The position numbers were made by a program, and so were the translations under genes. This document shows positions 36,588 through 45,197 of a DNA stretch of 64,000 bases, one piece after another. The DNA comes from Halocalculus aciditolerans (lineage in GTDB: Archaea; Halobacteriota; Halobacteria; Halobacteriales; Halobacteriaceae), in the NCBI RefSeq assembly GCF_014647475.1, contig NZ_BMPG01000003.1, positions 1-64,000 of the forward strand, given 5' to 3'. Each line of letters opens with the position of its first letter. The first letter of the stretch is position 1. Below the pieces are notes generated by a model that searched no databases, had not been told where the DNA came from, and was given only the letters and a program-made list of their open reading frames with translations.

Positions 36588-37310
36588 TCAGTCCCCGCCC
36601 GGGCCGAGGTAGCCCCACGCCTGCAGGCGGTCGCCGTCGCCGTCGACCCAGCGCTCACCGATGTCGTCGCGGTAGTACATGTTCGGCATCACGATGTCGT
36701 CGATACGGCCGTACGCTTCCTCGCGGGCGGCCTGCATGGTGTCGCCCTTGCCGGTCACGACGATGGGCATCCCGTTGTTGCCGGCGACCCGCCACTGACC
36801 GTCGACCTTCTTCGCGTCCTCTAAGTGAATCCCCTCTCGGTCCTCGCTCTCGAAGACGACCGCGGCGTTCCGGGAGTTCTCGTCGTAGGTCTTGTCGTCG
36901 TCGAACGGGAACGGCGGGAGCACGATGCGAACGCCGATCTGGTAGCCGTTGTGGACCTTGAGCTCGGGGTCCTTCCCGTTCGCGAGGTCGGAGAAGAACG
37001 CGCCCGTGCTCGACTCGAACGACTCCTCCTGGAGCGCGATGGTCGGGTAGCCGAAACGCGGCGTGAACTCCAGCGGATAGATGCCGTTCTCGTTCACGAT
37101 GCAGTTGATGTCGATGCTGCCGACGTAGCCCTCGTCGGCGAGCCACCCCTCGAGCTTCCCGAGCGTCTCCTCGAAGAGCTCGTTGTGGCCCGCCCAGAAC
37201 ATCGACGTCCCCATCTCGCCCGTCGACGGCCCGATGTTCCCCGGGAAGAGCTTCTTGTGCTCGTATTCGCCCGATCTATTATAGAACGCCGGTCGGTCCG
37301 TTGTTAGAAA
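36588..37310 (-). pseudogene. PurD-like glycinamide ribonucleotide synthetase, 5'-truncated
   Basis: Only the C-terminal 240 or so codons of a phosphoribosylamine-glycine ligase (GARS)-like ATP-grasp protein are present: EYEHKKLFPGNIGP, SIDINCIVNENGIYPLEFTP with the metal-binding Glu, TPRFGYPTIALQ, and the GARS-C end VVTGKGDTMQAAREEAYG, MYYRDDIGERW. The frame is open up to a TAA at 37311-37313, which is also the stop of the foreign gene on its right. The N-terminal half is not found elsewhere in the window. An island junction or deletion at about 37300 removed it; if no other purD exists, purine synthesis would need another enzyme. Confidence 0.8.
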
Positions 37311-38387
37311 TTAGACAAGACCTCCAAATTGCTCCTCCCAGAATTCTTCTTGTTCCTCAAGAGCACCCTCGACTCTTTCTCGCTGGTATTCGACATTCGA
37401 TTCTTTCTCGACAAATGGTAATTCAGGACAAAACCGGGGAGCCGATATCTGAGTGTACACCCCGATACCTTCCTCCGTCCGAACCGTTCCTCGGTCGTCT
37501 CGGTTTGTGTCTGCGACCTCTTCGAGCTGCTCCCACAGACAATCCATCTCCTCTTGTCGTCCTTCTGTACCATAGAAGACATTATTGTCACAATTAACAA
37601 TCTGTAGCTTATTCAACTCATTAATTATCGCTGTATCATAAATCTCCCGCACCCCTTCCGAACTACATTCGATTTCATAACATTCCGGATCATGAAGTAG
37701 GAGATAATGGTGGCTGGTGAGTGGACAGTAGATCTGGAGTCCTCTGCTCTGCAATCCGATTTCCTGTGGATGGCCTTCCCCGAGAAAATAGGGATTGTGG
37801 CGAACAACAGGGTGGTCACTTGTCACCAGCTCGGTGCCTGTTTTATTCACAAGCAATGTCCCCCAAAGATCTGCTAGAAGTGGTGCGCAATGTAGCTGGT
37901 AGAGCATTGGGAGCAGTTGCGGACTCTGTTCATGCTCTAACCATACGTTCCCCTCTCTAACCTCTTCCAGAAGTTCCGGATCTAGCTCTCCAGCTTCAAT
38001 ACCCGCTCTGACAAACGTCTCAAACATTACTTCACCATCCTGTTCGATCTCCTCTTTCGAGAGAGCAGTACGTGCCTCCTGAAATGTCAGAAATTGAAGC
38101 ACTCGGAGCCAATCGGGTTTCAATTCCTTCTCTGTCTGGAATTGGGATACAGACTGAATTGCTAGCAGTTCTCCCAGCCCCTTTGACAGTTCACTTTCAA
38201 TCGATCCTATTTCCTTCTCAACGTCTGTCTCGTCACTATAGAAATAGTCGCGGGCACAAACCCTCGATATCGGCTCTGTGAATTCTCTGTTCGCCTGCAT
38301 ATTGTACAGCCAGATATTCTGACTATCATCAGAGAAATTCCTCAGGTAGAAGCGGGGAACATAATGTTGGTTCTTGTACTCAACCAT
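37311..38387 (-). CDS. DUF4238 protein
   Basis: A 358-residue soluble protein with the DUF4238 signature NQHYVPRFYLRNF at the N terminus, TSDHPVVRHNPYF in the middle and YCPLTSHHYLLLHD after it. The biochemical role of the family is unknown; members are frequent on mobile and defence-related islands. Its stop codon coincides with the junction to the truncated purD-like gene, so it lies at the very edge of the island. Codon use is AT-richer than in the chromosome. Confidence 0.82.
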   Translation of the reverse strand: MVEYKNQHYVPRFYLRNFSDDSQNIWLYNMQANREFTEPISRVCARDYFYSDETDVEKEIGSIESELSKGLGELLAIQSVSQFQTEKELKPDWLRVLQFLTFQEARTALSKEEIEQDGEVMFETFVRAGIEAGELDPELLEEVREGNVWLEHEQSPQLLPMLYQLHCAPLLADLWGTLLVNKTGTELVTSDHPVVRHNPYFLGEGHPQEIGLQSRGLQIYCPLTSHHYLLLHDPECYEIECSSEGVREIYDTAIINELNKLQIVNCDNNVFYGTEGRQEEMDCLWEQLEEVADTNRDDRGTVRTEEGIGVYTQISAPRFCPELPFVEKESNVEYQRERVEGALEEQEEFWEEQFGGLV

Positions 38388-38507
38388 ATGCTGGTAGCCA
38401 TCACAACCGGTTCACAAAAATCCGTCCGCTACCAACTTGTGCCAGTATCTCAAAAATGGACCACGTTCTCAAAACAACTCAGAATAATTGAAGCGATTAG
38501 TCATGTG

Positions 38508-39695
38508 TCACTGCATCTTCCCCTCATCAACATTGATACGAGTGCAGTTCGGGATGTGGTCGGAGTAGTCCGATATCGATGAACCACACCATTCGCAGGT
38601 TTGTTCTCGCTGGATTGCTGCTTCCTTGTCTATCGTCTGGCGGCAGTGGATGCAGTGGTTCATCTCTCGTGGGGTTTGTTGGTGACATCGAGGGCATTCA
38701 ACCGGAGCGGTAGCGTCGGGTTCTTCCTCCTCGTCGATCTCTAAGCCGTGGACACGAGCGACTTCTCGGCTGGTATCGTCCGCGAAGACTGAGACGTATC
38801 GGGAGGCGACGTCGCTTCCGCGAGTCCACCCGTGGTGATCCTCAATATGTGCCTGATTCAATCCGCGTGAGGCTAAGTGAGACGCGCTAGATTTGCGGAG
38901 GTTCGTGAACGTGACCGGTTTGTCCACTCCGGCTCGGTCGGCAGCGTCTTTCACAGCTGTCCGTAGCGCGTTATAACTGGGGGCCTCCGGCTCGGTCAGT
39001 TTACTCCAGAGCGGTACCTCAGGGTCGGTGCTAGGATGGGCGGCAAGCCATCGTTGGAGAAATGGGACGCTTGGGATGAGTGGGACGGTTCGCTGCCCCA
39101 TCTTCCCCTGAACGGTGATTTGGTAGCCGTGTTCGTAGTCGGTGACGTCCCCAATCGTGAGAGCGCGAAGCTCACCGGAGCGCGCACCAGCGTCCCATCC
39201 TACCGCGATGAGAGCTGCGTCACGATGGTTACGGGTAGCTTGGATTAGTGGAAGCACGTCCTCCTTCCACTGAAGCATATTGCTTGGTTCCGGAGCCGGG
39301 TCGTACGTACTCGGAGTATTCGACGGAATCCATTCAATCGATTCGGGTGGATCGTCTCCATTTTGATCGGTGGCTCGTCGCCCGAATTGCTTCAGTGCGA
39401 CTCGATAGTCACGATTGGTCTCAGCGTTGTCGTACGTACGGTGAATCCAGCGGACGATCTCCTTTGCAGCTTCCTCACTCTCAAGCGCCTCTACCGGACT
39501 ACCACCGTGCTCGGCCATTCGCACGTTGTGTCGCAAGAGTTTGAGATGTCGTTGATTCCCGACTTGACTGGGTATGAGGAAGAGTTCGTTACTGAACTCC
39601 AGGAGAGCCTCCTGATTTGCTTCATCCAACTCGCGTTCCCCATTGCGAATCTTCTCACGAAGTGTTTCGATTTGATCGTCAGCGTTTTTCGTCAT
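38508..39695 (-). CDS. Tyrosine recombinase/integrase with C-terminal zinc ribbons
   Basis: A 395-residue phage-type integrase. The catalytic core shows Arg in GWDAGARSGELRAL, Lys in TVQGKMGQRTVPL, the box II region FTNLRKSSASHLA (Arg kept, the usual His replaced), HHGWTRGSD and the nucleophile Tyr in SRYVSVF. The last 90 residues carry three Cys knuckles (CPRCHQ, CIHCRQ, CEWCGSS), common in haloarchaeal integrases. It probably integrated the island at its left boundary. It is divergent from the CARF-like operon. Confidence 0.9.
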   Translation of the reverse strand: MTKNADDQIETLREKIRNGERELDEANQEALLEFSNELFLIPSQVGNQRHLKLLRHNVRMAEHGGSPVEALESEEAAKEIVRWIHRTYDNAETNRDYRVALKQFGRRATDQNGDDPPESIEWIPSNTPSTYDPAPEPSNMLQWKEDVLPLIQATRNHRDAALIAVGWDAGARSGELRALTIGDVTDYEHGYQITVQGKMGQRTVPLIPSVPFLQRWLAAHPSTDPEVPLWSKLTEPEAPSYNALRTAVKDAADRAGVDKPVTFTNLRKSSASHLASRGLNQAHIEDHHGWTRGSDVASRYVSVFADDTSREVARVHGLEIDEEEEPDATAPVECPRCHQQTPREMNHCIHCRQTIDKEAAIQREQTCEWCGSSISDYSDHIPNCTRINVDEGKMQ

Positions 39696-39767
39696 GGACG
39701 AACCACAAGAGACTCATGGGAGACAGCGGGCGAATTTTCTGAAATCAGCATGTGACGGTTGAGATTC

Positions 39768-39800
39768 AGTCACGCGAACACTATTGATAGTGGAGTGACT
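39768..39800. promoter_or_regulatory. Nested inverted repeat before the CARF-like operon
   Basis: AGTCAC (39768-39773) pairs with GTGACT (39795-39800), and inside it CACTAT (39779-39784) pairs with ATAGTG (39787-39792). The structure ends 11 nt before the ATG at 39812 and lies between divergent genes. It may be an operator or a 5'-UTR hairpin; no protein is assigned to it. Confidence 0.55.
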
Positions 39801-39811
39801 CTTGTGTAGCA

Positions 39812-40282
39812 ATGGCTCGGATCTGGGTGACCAACGGTACTCCTACTATGCCCGGAATTCTGAATCCGGTGACCGCAGCTTGTGACCGAGGGTACGTCCC
39901 GGACGAGGTCTGGGTTCTGTCGAACCCCGGTGTCGCTGAGTACGTCGCTAAAGCCACCGACCGATTCGAAGTAATCGTTGATGCCTATGGTGGTGATACT
40001 GATGTCTCTGTTCACGACTTAGACGACGAGACTGATTTCCCCGACATAATCGAGTTCTACCGGTCTACTATCGAAGCTGCTCGGGAGACTGGTGATACGA
40101 TTGCTGTTGATGTCACGCCCGGTCGGAAGTTCATGTCTGCCATCGCGTTTCAGGCGGGTTTCAAATTCGACGCTGACCACGTCTTCTATTTCCACCGGAA
40201 AGCAGGGGGCTACTACGGGCAGTTTTACGCCGAAATCCCGCGAACGGCCACTGACCTAATCGATTTCAAGGAGGTTCTATAA
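39812..40282 (+). CDS. Stand-alone CARF-like sensor protein
   Basis: A 156-residue single-domain protein. The first strand IWVTNGTPTMPGILNPV, the strand EVWVLSNPGVAEYV and above all IAVDVTPGRKFMSAIAFQAG match the CARF Rossmann-like fold, where a D-x-T-x-G-x-K-x-M-S motif lines the cyclic-oligoadenylate pocket. No effector domain is fused. It is first of three tightly packed genes: its TAA overlaps the ATG of the PIN-like gene by 1 nt. I infer that it senses a nucleotide signal, possibly a cyclic oligonucleotide, and controls the next protein. A ring-nuclease function is the main alternative. Confidence 0.65.
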   Translation: MARIWVTNGTPTMPGILNPVTAACDRGYVPDEVWVLSNPGVAEYVAKATDRFEVIVDAYGGDTDVSVHDLDDETDFPDIIEFYRSTIEAARETGDTIAVDVTPGRKFMSAIAFQAGFKFDADHVFYFHRKAGGYYGQFYAEIPRTATDLIDFKEVL

Positions 40283-41319
40283 TGCAGATCGAACGCCAAC
40301 GGCTGATGGTTCTCCTCAACGCCCTCTACGATCAGGGCGTCGAATCAATTCGCGTCAAACATCCCTGTGAAGATATTGGCGAGCTCGTCCAGATAAAATT
40401 GGAGAACGATGGGCGAGCGACGGTCCGGTTCACGCAGGGGACAATGACGTACCAGGACAACCGTGAAACGATTCCTGCTAAGCATGGTGAACCTGCTTAC
40501 AACGACCTTCCAGATGCTGAAACATACACCCGGACGATGGTTGCCAGCGGCCATGTCCCACTTAGCAACCACGACGCCGTCGAGGAATTCATCCAACGGC
40601 ACGGTTACGCAGATCTCGAAGCCGGTCACGACCCTGTCGTGCTCGGATTAGACGCAAACATCATCTCGTGGCGACTGCCAGAAATCCTCGGGATCGACAG
40701 TGAAACGGGAGAAACCGACGACCGTGATCGACGACCAACCAACGGATACGCCCTCGCAACAGGCGTCAAAGAAGAATTAGACTGGCATTTCAAGCAATAC
40801 AACACTCACGAGTTGACGCAGGCCTTCGGTGAGGAATTCGCTCGTCTGGATAATCAGCCCGCCGGAGCCAACCGAGAAGGATTCCTCGGCCTGTACGAAT
40901 ACCGCCGTCTCCGAACCAACCGGACAGCCGATATCGTCGAGTGTGACACCGGAGACGAAGCCATCATCAAGGCCTACCACGAGTTCAACCAGAACAGTCG
41001 GAAGCAAGCCATACTCCTCAGCAACGATTACGGATTCGTCGACAGGAGCATCGACGCCGGCGTTCCAGCACAACACATCGAGTACCCAATTGACCTCCCA
41101 CGGAAAACGACAGGCTCGTGGACCGAAGCAGCTGAATTACTCTATTATCTCGCAATCCTATTCGGCGTCATTCGACTCCCGAAAGTGACAATATACGGAG
41201 TTTGGAACGGGAAGGATGGACGTCACTGGCAACACGAACAGGTCGATCTCGACTGCCGAAGCCCCAAAATCGAACCACACCTAGAGCGAGACCTCACCAT
41301 CCTCGACGCAACGAGCTAG
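40282..41319 (+). CDS. PIN-like ribonuclease, probable effector of the CARF-like protein
   Basis: A 345-residue protein. Residues about 1-120 are an unassigned domain. From about residue 122 a PIN-like core is visible: VVLGLDANIISW with the first Asp, GVKEELDWHF with a conserved-type Glu, and QAILLSNDYGFVDRSIDAGV with the next Asp, the D-E-D order of PIN RNases. The C-terminal 70 residues (LLYYLAILFGVIRLPKVTIYG) follow. It probably cuts RNA with magnesium or manganese. It is coupled to the CARF-like gene (TAATG) and followed after 1 nt by a zinc-protein gene, so the three should work together. Confidence 0.65.
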   Translation: MQIERQRLMVLLNALYDQGVESIRVKHPCEDIGELVQIKLENDGRATVRFTQGTMTYQDNRETIPAKHGEPAYNDLPDAETYTRTMVASGHVPLSNHDAVEEFIQRHGYADLEAGHDPVVLGLDANIISWRLPEILGIDSETGETDDRDRRPTNGYALATGVKEELDWHFKQYNTHELTQAFGEEFARLDNQPAGANREGFLGLYEYRRLRTNRTADIVECDTGDEAIIKAYHEFNQNSRKQAILLSNDYGFVDRSIDAGVPAQHIEYPIDLPRKTTGSWTEAAELLYYLAILFGVIRLPKVTIYGVWNGKDGRHWQHEQVDLDCRSPKIEPHLERDLTILDATS

Positions 41320-41320
41320 C

Positions 41321-42136
41321 ATGCCCTCGAAACGCCCTCGAACCCCTGAGGTCGAAGTCTCTGAGGATCCGGAGTCCGGCTTCGTAGTGAACATCTACGA
41401 TGGGAAGCACCTGATTCAGGTTAGCCCGCACGACAATGGGTACCAACTGAGTTTGTCATCAAAGACAGGGATGGGGGATGCAGCGTACCTCCGGACCTAT
41501 GATCGTCAAGAGCGGTATCGACGGCGACTTGAAGCAGAATATGAGAGGATCGATGCTGACGCTGTGTTCGCGGTGTTAGAGGAACACTTCACCAATGAAG
41601 AGTACCGCATTGTGAATCTCAAGGACGGCCCGAAAACCTTCGCTGATCGTGGTGCGCATCTCTATGTCGAGACCGGAGAGACAATCCCGACACTGACCAG
41701 TGAGAAGGACTATCGGAACGATCAGTGGAAGGCGGACACGACATACCGCCTAACGATTTGGCCAACGCACGATCTGTGGATTGAAGTCAGAGACACCGAT
41801 AGCGGTGATTTGATTGATGACTATCGGCCCCACAGCCGGTTGGAAGATATCCGGAAGGAGGAGAAGGACGACCACGAACGGGAACGAGGGCCGACGTCCG
41901 TGCCAGGTGTCCATGCGCCCGTCGTCGCTGGCACGTTAGACAATGCACCCGTCGTCCATACCCACGTGGACTGCGCTCATTTGGATCAATTGAATGAGAC
42001 GCGGTTCAATCCTGTTGGCGAAAAGCCCCCGCAACTTCCTGCTGATGAACTCGGCGAATTGCCGTTACGCTGGTGTTCCTCATGTAGGTATCGTGAACCC
42101 ACGCCTGAGAAGATTCGACAACAGTACGGTCCCTGA
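41321..42136 (+). CDS. Third gene of CARF-PIN operon, zinc-binding C terminus
   Basis: A 271-residue protein of no known family. The N-terminal 180 residues look like a beta-rich domain (GFVVNIYDGKHLIQVSPHD, YRLTIWPTHDLWIEVRD). The C terminus has His/Cys ligands in THVDCAHL and LRWCSSCRYREP, likely one zinc site. It starts 1 nt after the stop of the PIN-like gene, so it is part of the same transcript and probably of the same system, perhaps as target-recognition or regulatory subunit. That role is inference. Confidence 0.6.
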   Translation: MPSKRPRTPEVEVSEDPESGFVVNIYDGKHLIQVSPHDNGYQLSLSSKTGMGDAAYLRTYDRQERYRRRLEAEYERIDADAVFAVLEEHFTNEEYRIVNLKDGPKTFADRGAHLYVETGETIPTLTSEKDYRNDQWKADTTYRLTIWPTHDLWIEVRDTDSGDLIDDYRPHSRLEDIRKEEKDDHERERGPTSVPGVHAPVVAGTLDNAPVVHTHVDCAHLDQLNETRFNPVGEKPPQLPADELGELPLRWCSSCRYREPTPEKIRQQYGP

Positions 42137-42192
42137 ACTGCTGACTGAGTACCCCCGTGTATTTTGCCGTTGTAGTGGGACGGCGAGTTGTA

Positions 42193-42996
42193 GTGACGAG
42201 GGAACCCACCCATTTCGTCGGGGTTGATTGGGCATCTGGCGCATGGGTCACGGTCGTGTACTCCAGTAAGTCGGACAGACCCGATATCGACGTGTTCGAT
42301 ACGATTCGGGAAGTGTGGGACGAATACGGAGAGGCGAGTCATCGCATCGTTGTGGACGTCCCAATCGGTCTCTGCGAATCATTTGACGCCGACGACTGCC
42401 CTTGTGAGGTGGCTGACGGCGAGATTTTCCGAGCGTGTGACTCCCTTGCCAGGTCAGTCATTGGTGATCGGTATCGGTCGGTGTTCACATCGCCTGCTCG
42501 ACAGGCAGCGCGAATGGCCGCGGATGGAGACGCGGGTCACGCTGAGATAACGGAGAAGAACAAAGATCTCACGGGGAAGGGGCTTACCCAGCAGGCTGCT
42601 GGTATTGCCAGTGGGATTGTTGCTACTGAGGACCTCCTATTGGGCGATGGGGACTCGGACGTATTGGTCGAAGGCCATCCAGAAGTGTGCTTTCGGGCAT
42701 TCAATGGGAAGCCCCTGGAGCACAGCAAGAAAACTGCTCCAGGTGTCGATGAAAGACTATCTGCGATAAGTAGTGTACAGGAGTATACCCCCGATGACTG
42801 GCGCGTCCTCGCTAAAGACCTGCGAACGGAAGATCGGAGAGTTCAGTTGGACGACCTTCTTGACGCGCTTGTTCTGGCTCTCACAGCGTTTGCCAAGGAT
42901 GACGAGTACAAACAACTACCACCGGATCCACCGACCGACGCGAACGGATTACCGATGCAAATGGTCTACCGAAGCAGAACTGACCTAGTTGAGTGA
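42193..42996 (+). CDS. DUF429 predicted RNase H-like nuclease
   Basis: About 267 residues. FVGVDWASGAWV at the N terminus has the Asp of an RNase H-like fold; IVVDVPIGL supplies the second acidic strand, and VLVEGHPEVCFRAFNG and LDDLLDALVLALTA the later acidic positions typical of DUF429. Enzymatic activity in the family is predicted, not shown. The GTG at 42193 follows a TGTATTTTGCC box by about 30 nt and gives the usual N terminus; a longer ATG frame begins at 42157. It follows the CARF-like operon but appears separately transcribed. Confidence 0.78.
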   Translation: MTREPTHFVGVDWASGAWVTVVYSSKSDRPDIDVFDTIREVWDEYGEASHRIVVDVPIGLCESFDADDCPCEVADGEIFRACDSLARSVIGDRYRSVFTSPARQAARMAADGDAGHAEITEKNKDLTGKGLTQQAAGIASGIVATEDLLLGDGDSDVLVEGHPEVCFRAFNGKPLEHSKKTAPGVDERLSAISSVQEYTPDDWRVLAKDLRTEDRRVQLDDLLDALVLALTAFAKDDEYKQLPPDPPTDANGLPMQMVYRSRTDLVE

Positions 42997-43110
42997 AACA
43001 CCCCCAGCTCTGCTCCTCGTCAGTCATACAGCGGCAAGGAAAACTTCTAGGCGAAATGAGGTCGTCTTGGAGAAACATTCTATGTACGACTGAGCCAATG
43101 ACTTGACAAG

Positions 43111-43461
43111 ATGCCTGGGTTCGAACATGGATATGAACGAGGTGTCGGGATGATAGCTCAAACTGTTGTTGTAGCACTTCTGATCGGCAAGCTCGTTCCT
43201 GTTCTCGTTGAGGCTGGCTACCTCCCCTCTGGACTATTCTGGTGGATTATCCCCACTTCAATCGTGAGTGTCGTGATGACTGTCGATGCATCCCGATTCT
43301 GGTCCTTCGGATACCTAGCAGGTGTCTGTATCGGAATTTTCGTTGCACTTCCAATCTTCATCAAAGCGGGGCTCCTCGGCCCACTAGATCTACTAACCTA
43401 TGGTGGTCTCGCAGTTGCTGCAGTCGCTCTGCGAGTGAAGATCCACAGTTCAAGCCTTTAA
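43111..43461 (+). CDS. Small membrane protein, about four helices
   Basis: A 116-residue hydrophobic protein with segments IAQTVVVALLIGKLVPVLV, LFWWIIPTSIVSVVMTV, FGYLAGVCIGIFVALPIFI and LTYGGLAVAAVALRV. No family is recognised. It is read in the direction of its left neighbours and is followed by a convergent unknown gene. Confidence 0.55.
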   Translation: MPGFEHGYERGVGMIAQTVVVALLIGKLVPVLVEAGYLPSGLFWWIIPTSIVSVVMTVDASRFWSFGYLAGVCIGIFVALPIFIKAGLLGPLDLLTYGGLAVAAVALRVKIHSSSL

Positions 43462-43493
43462 ACCAGATCCACTGGTCGCTATCTTCCGATGGG

Positions 43494-44087
43494 TTAGAAG
43501 TCTGTAGGTGGAAGGAGGTCACAGAGCACAGGCGCTTGACTGAGAAGCGCGTCAAAGAGCTGTTCAGTATGTCGGTATAGCGCATGGTGCTCATCAACCG
43601 TATAAGTCGCGTCCTCGGCGTCCGTACGAGATAGGAACCCATTGTCGAGAAGCAGAGCCAAAACGGTATCTAATGCACGTCCTGATCGGCCGGACTCGAC
43701 TTCGAGTGTGTGACGAGGGAATCGGGAACGGAAACCACGCGTACAGCAGCTCAACACGTGGGCGCGTCGGTCAGTGAACAACTCGTTCAGTGCAGAACGG
43801 TGGGTTCGCGTCCAGTAATCATCGAGCTTAATGTAGGTCTGGACGATTGGAGACAGTTCGTTAAGACTGCCGTTGACGTGAACGATCCCAAGGTCGTTGA
43901 GTGCGTGCAGGTCCTGTGTGTCGAGAGACTCACCCAGCGGATGGAGAACGGTCTGGAACGCCTCGTGATACCGTGATGTAAGGAACTCGCCAGCGACGAC
44001 ATGCGCATTGCCGATATTCCTGGTCGGATGGATTGCCTCGTGGTGATCGGGATCACGGTGATCCACGTGGGTTCGAGGATAGGTCAT
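43494..44087 (-). CDS. Unknown protein, possible helix-turn-helix
   Basis: A 197-residue protein, rich in His at the N terminus (THVDHRDPDHHEAIH). About residues 100-165 (LNELFTDRRAHVLSCCTRG, GRSGRALDTVLALLLDNGFLSR, TYTVDEHHALY) have the spacing of a winged-helix domain, so a regulator is possible. No confident family. It converges on the small membrane gene and is divergent from the TraB-like gene. Confidence 0.5.
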   Translation of the reverse strand: MTYPRTHVDHRDPDHHEAIHPTRNIGNAHVVAGEFLTSRYHEAFQTVLHPLGESLDTQDLHALNDLGIVHVNGSLNELSPIVQTYIKLDDYWTRTHRSALNELFTDRRAHVLSCCTRGFRSRFPRHTLEVESGRSGRALDTVLALLLDNGFLSRTDAEDATYTVDEHHALYRHTEQLFDALLSQAPVLCDLLPPTDF

Positions 44088-44236
44088 GAGCCACTTCCCA
44101 CAACGCGGTATCAGGTATTAACATTCCGAGCGCACAGAACTGCGTCTGATTTCGCTGGGAGTCCCAACAGCGCCTATCCTAGATACAAAAATACGAACTG
44201 ATTCAAGTATAGTTCGTGACTATGCAATAGTGAGCT

Positions 44237-44971
44237 ATGCCGGAGGCACTGGTCAAAGGGGAGACTCACTCCTCGAAGAAGGACAAGCAGGCTCTACTTA
44301 ATCTGGATTTTACAGAGTACGATGCGGTATTCCGCGAGGGCTATGACAAGGATTACTTCCAGCGAGATATCGACTCTCTCTACGCCTTATTCGCTATCGG
44401 ACATCTTGTCTATGGTGCGACGTACAGCCGCCTGTACCACTCCGGTGATGAGTTTAAACGACAAGCAAAGCGGCAGGGTCTCCCGGTCCACGACCGGATC
44501 GACGCGGCTGTCTACGAAACCTATGAAATGGTACCACGGTGGCAACGTGGCGGACTCTTCCTCATCTCACCGCTGTTTGCAGGACTAATACTGGGTTTCG
44601 TTGTCCAGCCTGTGGATTGGGTGCTGTCCCGAGTAGCGCCTGGAATCCTGGGAGAACTGGCTTTTGCCGGTGTGGTTCTCACACTCCTGTGTTTCGGGTT
44701 TGTGTGGGCGCTCGCGTACTTCCTTCTTATCGAAAATCGAGCGATGTATGAACGAGACGAGGTGATGGCGCGTGAAATTGTACAGATCGTGGAGACAAAC
44801 GGGTACGAATCGGTTCTCATCTCGTGCGGCGGAAATCACCGATCCGGAATCAGCTCGTACCTCCGCGAAGAGAGATGGGAGGTGAAAGAAGAGGCCACAG
44901 ATAGTCTCCTTGGGAAGCTACTGCACTTTCTGTCGATCAAACGTCTCCGTCAGAAGTGGTCCGACCAGTAA
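44237..44971 (+). CDS. TraB/GumN-like membrane protein
   Basis: A 244-residue protein. The N-terminal LVKGETHSSKKDK resembles the G-x-x-H motif of the TraB/PrgY/TIKI fold, YDAVFREGYDKDYF the following acidic strand, and VLISCGGNHRSGISSYLRE the C-terminal G-x-x-H. Two membrane helices lie between (LFLISPLFAGLILGFVVQP, LAFAGVVLTLLCFGFVWALA). Relatives bind or degrade peptide signals, so a membrane peptidase-like role is possible. CGAACT and AGTTCG (44194-44216) form an inverted repeat before the gene. The family call is by motif only. Confidence 0.5.
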   Translation: MPEALVKGETHSSKKDKQALLNLDFTEYDAVFREGYDKDYFQRDIDSLYALFAIGHLVYGATYSRLYHSGDEFKRQAKRQGLPVHDRIDAAVYETYEMVPRWQRGGLFLISPLFAGLILGFVVQPVDWVLSRVAPGILGELAFAGVVLTLLCFGFVWALAYFLLIENRAMYERDEVMAREIVQIVETNGYESVLISCGGNHRSGISSYLREERWEVKEEATDSLLGKLLHFLSIKRLRQKWSDQ

Positions 44972-44972
44972 G

Positions 44973-45197
44973 TCACTCATCAGGGTCATTGTGATCCAGA
45001 AGCACGAATCCATCTTCAACACGGATCACTACTTCGTCGGTCTCTTTTGGATCGATCCCTTGCTGTTCAAGCTCTTCTGCGGTCAGGAAGATGGGAACGC
45101 CGACAGCGCCCCGTTCGCCGGTTCGGTTTACCTTCGCTCGACGGAGATGCTCACTGCTTGTTGACTCCTCGATAGTCGCATCAATATGGCGGGTCAT
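44973..45197 (-). CDS. Small AbrB-like protein, possible antitoxin
   Basis: A 74-residue protein. GAVGVPIFLTAEELEQQGIDP followed by DEVVIRVEDGFVLL resembles a SpoVT/AbrB swapped-hairpin domain, found in many archaeal antitoxins and regulators. No partner toxin is adjacent. Starts ATGACCCGCC at 45197; convergent with the TraB-like gene. Confidence 0.5.
   Translation of the reverse strand: MTRHIDATIEESTSSEHLRRAKVNRTGERGAVGVPIFLTAEELEQQGIDPKETDEVVIRVEDGFVLLDHNDPDE

Noticed and set aside
37260-37330. tRNA-type attachment site at the island boundary
   Set aside because: No tRNA gene or partial tRNA is present; the boundary falls in a protein gene.
38508-39695. Integrase as part of the CARF-like operon
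   Set aside because: It is on the opposite strand and divergent, so it is a neighbour rather than a member.
43105-43135. GGGTTCGAAC resembling a tRNA T-loop
   Set aside because: No acceptor stem or anticodon arm can be built around it, and it lies in the start of a membrane protein gene.
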